Source of the DNA: an uncultured Lachnospiraceae bacterium
Lineage (GTDB): Bacteria; Bacillota; Clostridia; Lachnospirales; Lachnospiraceae
DNA length: 64,000 nt
Reading direction: 5' to 3'
Assembly (NCBI GenBank): GCA_947178125.1
Contig: CAMWXB010000005.1
Coordinates: forward strand, 42,184-106,183
This document shows, piece after piece, positions 62,030 through 64,000 of this stretch. The translations under genes were made by a program, and so were the position numbers. The first letter of the stretch is position 1; each line of letters starts with the position of its first letter. The notes below the pieces were generated by a model, which saw only the letters and a list, made by a program, of their open reading frames with translations, ran no database searches and was not told the DNA's origin.

Positions 62030-62259
62030 CCCGTTCCTCCAAACAATTCCGCTATTTCAGGATTCATTTCATCAAAATCATACTCATCATCATACAGTTT
62101 TTGTCCCTTTGCAATACCGATTCTTTTTGAAATTACATTTTTCTCTTTTTCATCAGAACTGGACTGCATAAAACGCTCTATCATTTCCAATAAAAATTGC
62201 AAATTATCCTCGGAAAGTCCACTTATTTTTTGAACCACTTTTTCCTGCAATGTCAGCAC
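62026..62259 (-). CDS. Antitoxin of a VapBC-type pair
   Basis: The 77-residue product reads LTLQEKVVQKISGLSEDNLQ and LLEMIERFMQSSSDEKEKNV, then a charged tail with DDEYDFDEMNPEIAELFGGT. That tail probably neutralises the toxin. The N-terminus has no clear DNA-binding motif, so autoregulation cannot be shown. The start is GTG at 62257-62259 behind GGGGAGG. It has its own promoter and overlaps the PIN toxin gene. Confidence 0.78.
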   Translation of the reverse strand: MLTLQEKVVQKISGLSEDNLQFLLEMIERFMQSSSDEKEKNVISKRIGIAKGQKLYDDEYDFDEMNPEIAELFGGTG

Positions 62260-62333
62260 ATAAAAACCTCCCTTCTTTCATACTTTTTATTGATATTTAG
62301 TCCTCCATTCTATTTTCTTCCGATACTTTCAAC

Positions 62334-62363
62334 ATTATACTCAAATACTTTTTGTTTTAACAA
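62334..62363 (-). promoter_or_regulatory. Promoter of the toxin-antitoxin pair
   Basis: TTGTTA (62358-62363) and TATAAT (62334-62339) are spaced by 18 bases on the minus strand, about 75 bases before the antitoxin GTG. It gives the pair, and possibly pilA downstream, a promoter independent of pilC. Confidence 0.65.
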
Positions 62364-62385
62364 CCACACTCTTCCCTTCACTCTT

Positions 62386-63600
62386 TTAGAGGTTATCCAA
62401 TGCCTCATACATCGTCATCATCGGCGCCATACAAGCCGCAATCAATCCGCCGACTACGACTGCCAGCACAATGATGATCATCGGTTCCATCGCCGCCATC
62501 AGGGACTGCACGGCCAATTCGACTTCTTCTTCATAATAATCGGCCAGCTTGTTCAGCATTTCTTCGGTAGAACCCGCTTCCTCACCAATACGGACCATAT
62601 AATAGACCATCGGCGGGAAAAGCCCGCAGTTCTGCAAAGGCTGTGAGAGCGGTACACCGACCATGATCTGTTCCGTCGCATCATGTAACGCTTCTTTGAA
62701 CCAGATATTCGTCATCGTATCCGCCACGATACTCACCGCTTCATTCAATGGCACGCCGGCAGTCAAAAGCGTGCTCAATGTTCTCGCCATCATCGCGGAT
62801 GCGTTTTTGACGACCAGATTCTTGACTGCGGGAATCTTCAACTGTAATTTACCAAACAAATGCCTGCCGCTGTACGTCTTCGCATAGGCTTTTAAAAGGA
62901 AAGCAATACCAATGACAACCGGTATGATAATGAACCAGTAAGCCTGTATAAAATCACTCATCGCAATAACTGCAAGCGTAATGCCCGGCAATTCCGCGCC
63001 TAGCTGTTCGAACATATCCGTATAAGATGGAATAACGACCAAAAGCATAACAATAACAACCGCTATCGCTACGATCATAACGACCATCGGGTAAATCATC
63101 GCCTTTTTCACGAGCGCTTTTGTCTTGGCGGACTTTTCAAATTGTATCGCCATACGCTCCATCGAAGTTTCCAAACTACCGGAAGACTCTCCTGCTTTCG
63201 CCATCTGTATCAGCAATTCCGGAAAAACTGCCGGATGTTTTGCAAGAGAATCTGCGAAAGTCTCACCTTTTTCCACGTCAGCCCGGACATTCATCAGGGC
63301 CTTCTGCATCTTCTTATTTTCTGTTGCTTCCGCAAGCATACGAAGCGCTTCAATAATTGTAACGCCTGCGCGGGTGATACTGGCAAACTGCCGACAGAAT
63401 ACCGACAAGTCCCTCGCCGTTGGTTTCCCGCCGATATCGATGCTGATATCCTTCGTCAACGCATTCTGTTCCGTCACATCCAGCACGATCAGTCCCTGTG
63501 CTTTCAGTTCCCTGAGCACCTGTTCTTCGCTGTCGGCCTCCTTGCTGCCCTTTATCTCTTTTCCGCTTTTATCAATGGCTACGAATCCCCAAGCCGCCAT
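62386..63600 (-). CDS. pilC: Type IV pilus inner-membrane platform protein PilC
   Basis: PilC (GspF family) is the membrane platform on which assembly ATPases act. The 404-residue protein has two homologous halves: the first begins DLSVFCRQFASITRAGVTII and the second LSTLLTAGVPLNEAVSIVAD. Three membrane helices lie at about residues 168-190, 215-237 and 372-395. GGAGG precedes the ATG. The ATPases PilB and PilT are not in the window and may lie upstream of it. Confidence 0.94.
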   Translation of the reverse strand: MAAWGFVAIDKSGKEIKGSKEADSEEQVLRELKAQGLIVLDVTEQNALTKDISIDIGGKPTARDLSVFCRQFASITRAGVTIIEALRMLAEATENKKMQKALMNVRADVEKGETFADSLAKHPAVFPELLIQMAKAGESSGSLETSMERMAIQFEKSAKTKALVKKAMIYPMVVMIVAIAVVIVMLLVVIPSYTDMFEQLGAELPGITLAVIAMSDFIQAYWFIIIPVVIGIAFLLKAYAKTYSGRHLFGKLQLKIPAVKNLVVKNASAMMARTLSTLLTAGVPLNEAVSIVADTMTNIWFKEALHDATEQIMVGVPLSQPLQNCGLFPPMVYYMVRIGEEAGSTEEMLNKLADYYEEEVELAVQSLMAAMEPMIIIVLAVVVGGLIAACMAPMMTMYEALDNL

Positions 63601-63670
63601 GCGCGAACCTCCGTTGTCTTTTGTGATTTATTTCACAAACATTTTCATAAGTTATTGATGTACGATTTAA

Positions 63671-63699
63671 ATTATACTCTTTTCGTCATGATTTTACAA
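63671..63699 (-). promoter_or_regulatory. Promoter of the pilus locus
   Basis: TTGTAA (63694-63699) and TATAAT (63671-63676) are spaced by 17 bases on the minus strand, 71 bases before the pilC ATG. The hexamers are the same as at the flgB promoter. A 10-bp site (ATGACGAAAA on the minus strand, 63680-63689) lies inside the spacer and recurs at 63718-63727. Confidence 0.72.
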
Positions 63700-63887
63700 G
63701 GCGTTAAGGGTTGTCATTTTTCGTCATTTCAAACAAAATTTGCATTTATTTTTGTGCAACTTTCAATCCATCTTGTGTATGGCGCTCGTCATTTTGTTCA
63801 AATTGTATATATTGCAAGAATCAGGAAGAGCATAGCATATACAGATTTTGGGGGCGGATTCGCTTACCTCTGTTCTTCTGTAATAGG
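63700..63887. other. Upstream regulatory region of pilC, no gene seen
   Basis: The stretch between the promoter and the terminator is AT-rich and lacks a credible gene. It holds the second ATGACGAAAA copy (63718-63727) and a related GACGAGC near 63784-63790. No riboswitch-like structure was recognised. Confidence 0.5.
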
Positions 63888-63933
63888 TAAAAAGGGATAA
63901 AGCTCTGTCATAATCCGACAGGCTTTATCCCTT
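63888..63933 (-). terminator. Rho-independent terminator upstream of the pilus locus
   Basis: A 17-bp stem with one bulged base (AAGGGATAAAGC/GCTTTATCCCTT plus CTGTC/GACAG) is followed on the minus strand by TTTTT. It ends the transcript of the gene that enters the window at 64000. Confidence 0.88.
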
Positions 63934-63959
63934 AGATTGTTCTTAAGTTGTTATCACTG

Positions 63960-64000
63960 CTATTCTTTGATTCTGTCGAGTTCTGTCAGGTTTACGCCAG
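63960..64000 (-). CDS. Possible 3' end of an upstream minus-strand gene
   Basis: In one minus-strand frame the last codons read GVNLTELDRIKE and end with TAG at 63960-63962, 27 bases before the terminator. Another frame is also open for this short length, so the reading is uncertain and no product can be named. Confidence 0.35.
   Translation of the reverse strand, partial: GVNLTELDRIKE

Noticed and set aside
63600..63700. Cyclic-di-GMP riboswitch before pilC
   Set aside because: Some clostridial pilus operons have one, but the predicted leader is only about 65 bases and has none of the conserved riboswitch motifs.
63142..63900. 252-residue plus-strand open frame over the pilC promoter
   Set aside because: It covers antisense pilC and the promoter and ends in the terminator; composition and lack of signals argue against a gene.
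1..64000. CRISPR array, tRNA, rRNA or insertion sequence
   Set aside because: No regularly spaced 25-40 bp repeats with unique spacers, no rRNA-like conserved blocks, no cloverleaf-like sequence and no transposase frame were recognised. The tandem repeats seen have no spacers.

Overview
The window looks like one chromosomal stretch from an anaerobic, motile Firmicute, most likely Lachnospiraceae (Clostridium cluster XIVa). The reasons are AGGAGG-type ribosome binding sites, a Bacillus/Clostridia-type fla/che operon (FliY, CheC, CheD, FlhF/FlhG, SigD, an MgtE-N-like gene between fliJ and fliK), a CodY regulator and an acidic C-terminal tail on ribosomal protein S2. Every supported gene lies on the minus strand, so transcription reads from high to low coordinates. 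Long plus-strand frames are shadows.

In transcription order: (1) 63.96-61.0 kb: end of an unknown gene, a terminator, a promoter, then pilC, a VapBC-type toxin-antitoxin pair with its own promoter, and the major pilin gene. (2) 61.0-44.3 kb: prepilin peptidase, a PilM-PilN fusion, PilO, four minor-pilin-like proteins (two very large), and a 1,716-residue secreted or surface protein, closed by a terminator. (3) 44.1-40.9 kb: topA and codY, each with its own promoter; a near-perfect CodY box lies upstream of codY. (4) 40.8-4.7 kb: a ~36 kb flagellar/chemotaxis operon in almost the Bacillus subtilis order. Early genes are flgB-flgC-fliE-fliF-fliG-fliH-fliI-fliJ-ylxF-like-fliK-flgD-flgE-flbD-motA-motB-fliL-fliM-fliY. 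They are followed by cheY-fliO-fliP-fliQ-fliR-flhB-flhA-flhF-flhG, then a PilZ gene and cheB-cheA-cheW-cheC-cheD, a membrane protein gene, sigD, a FapA-like gene, a small gene and a SwrB-like gene. (5) 4.7-1.9 kb: a short YceG/MltG-like gene, then rpsB-tsf with a promoter that overlaps the preceding terminator. (6) 1.9-0 kb: an AT-rich accessory region with decayed gene fragments and the start of a membrane protein gene that leaves the window.

The window therefore couples two surface-motility machines, type IV pili and flagella, to the nutrient sensor CodY and to translation genes. The flagellar block is conventional. The unexplained material is mostly non-coding. The best candidate for something undescribed is a pair of diverged intercistronic elements (19076-19185 after flhB and 35791-35879 after fliH). 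Both begin inside the TAG stop codon of the upstream gene and share a multi-helix architecture, with compensatory change in the stems and a conserved apical-loop motif. Other structure includes a 38-bp and a 19-bp tandem repeat between minor pilin genes, a 28-bp-arm hairpin between pilD and pilMN, and duplicated 10-bp sites at the pilus promoter.

Start codons were moved from the longest frame where a ribosome binding site or family alignment argued for it (tsf, rpsB, codY, topA, motB, fliL, cheC, flhB, fliH, flgB and others). All assignments come from reading the sequence; no database search was run.
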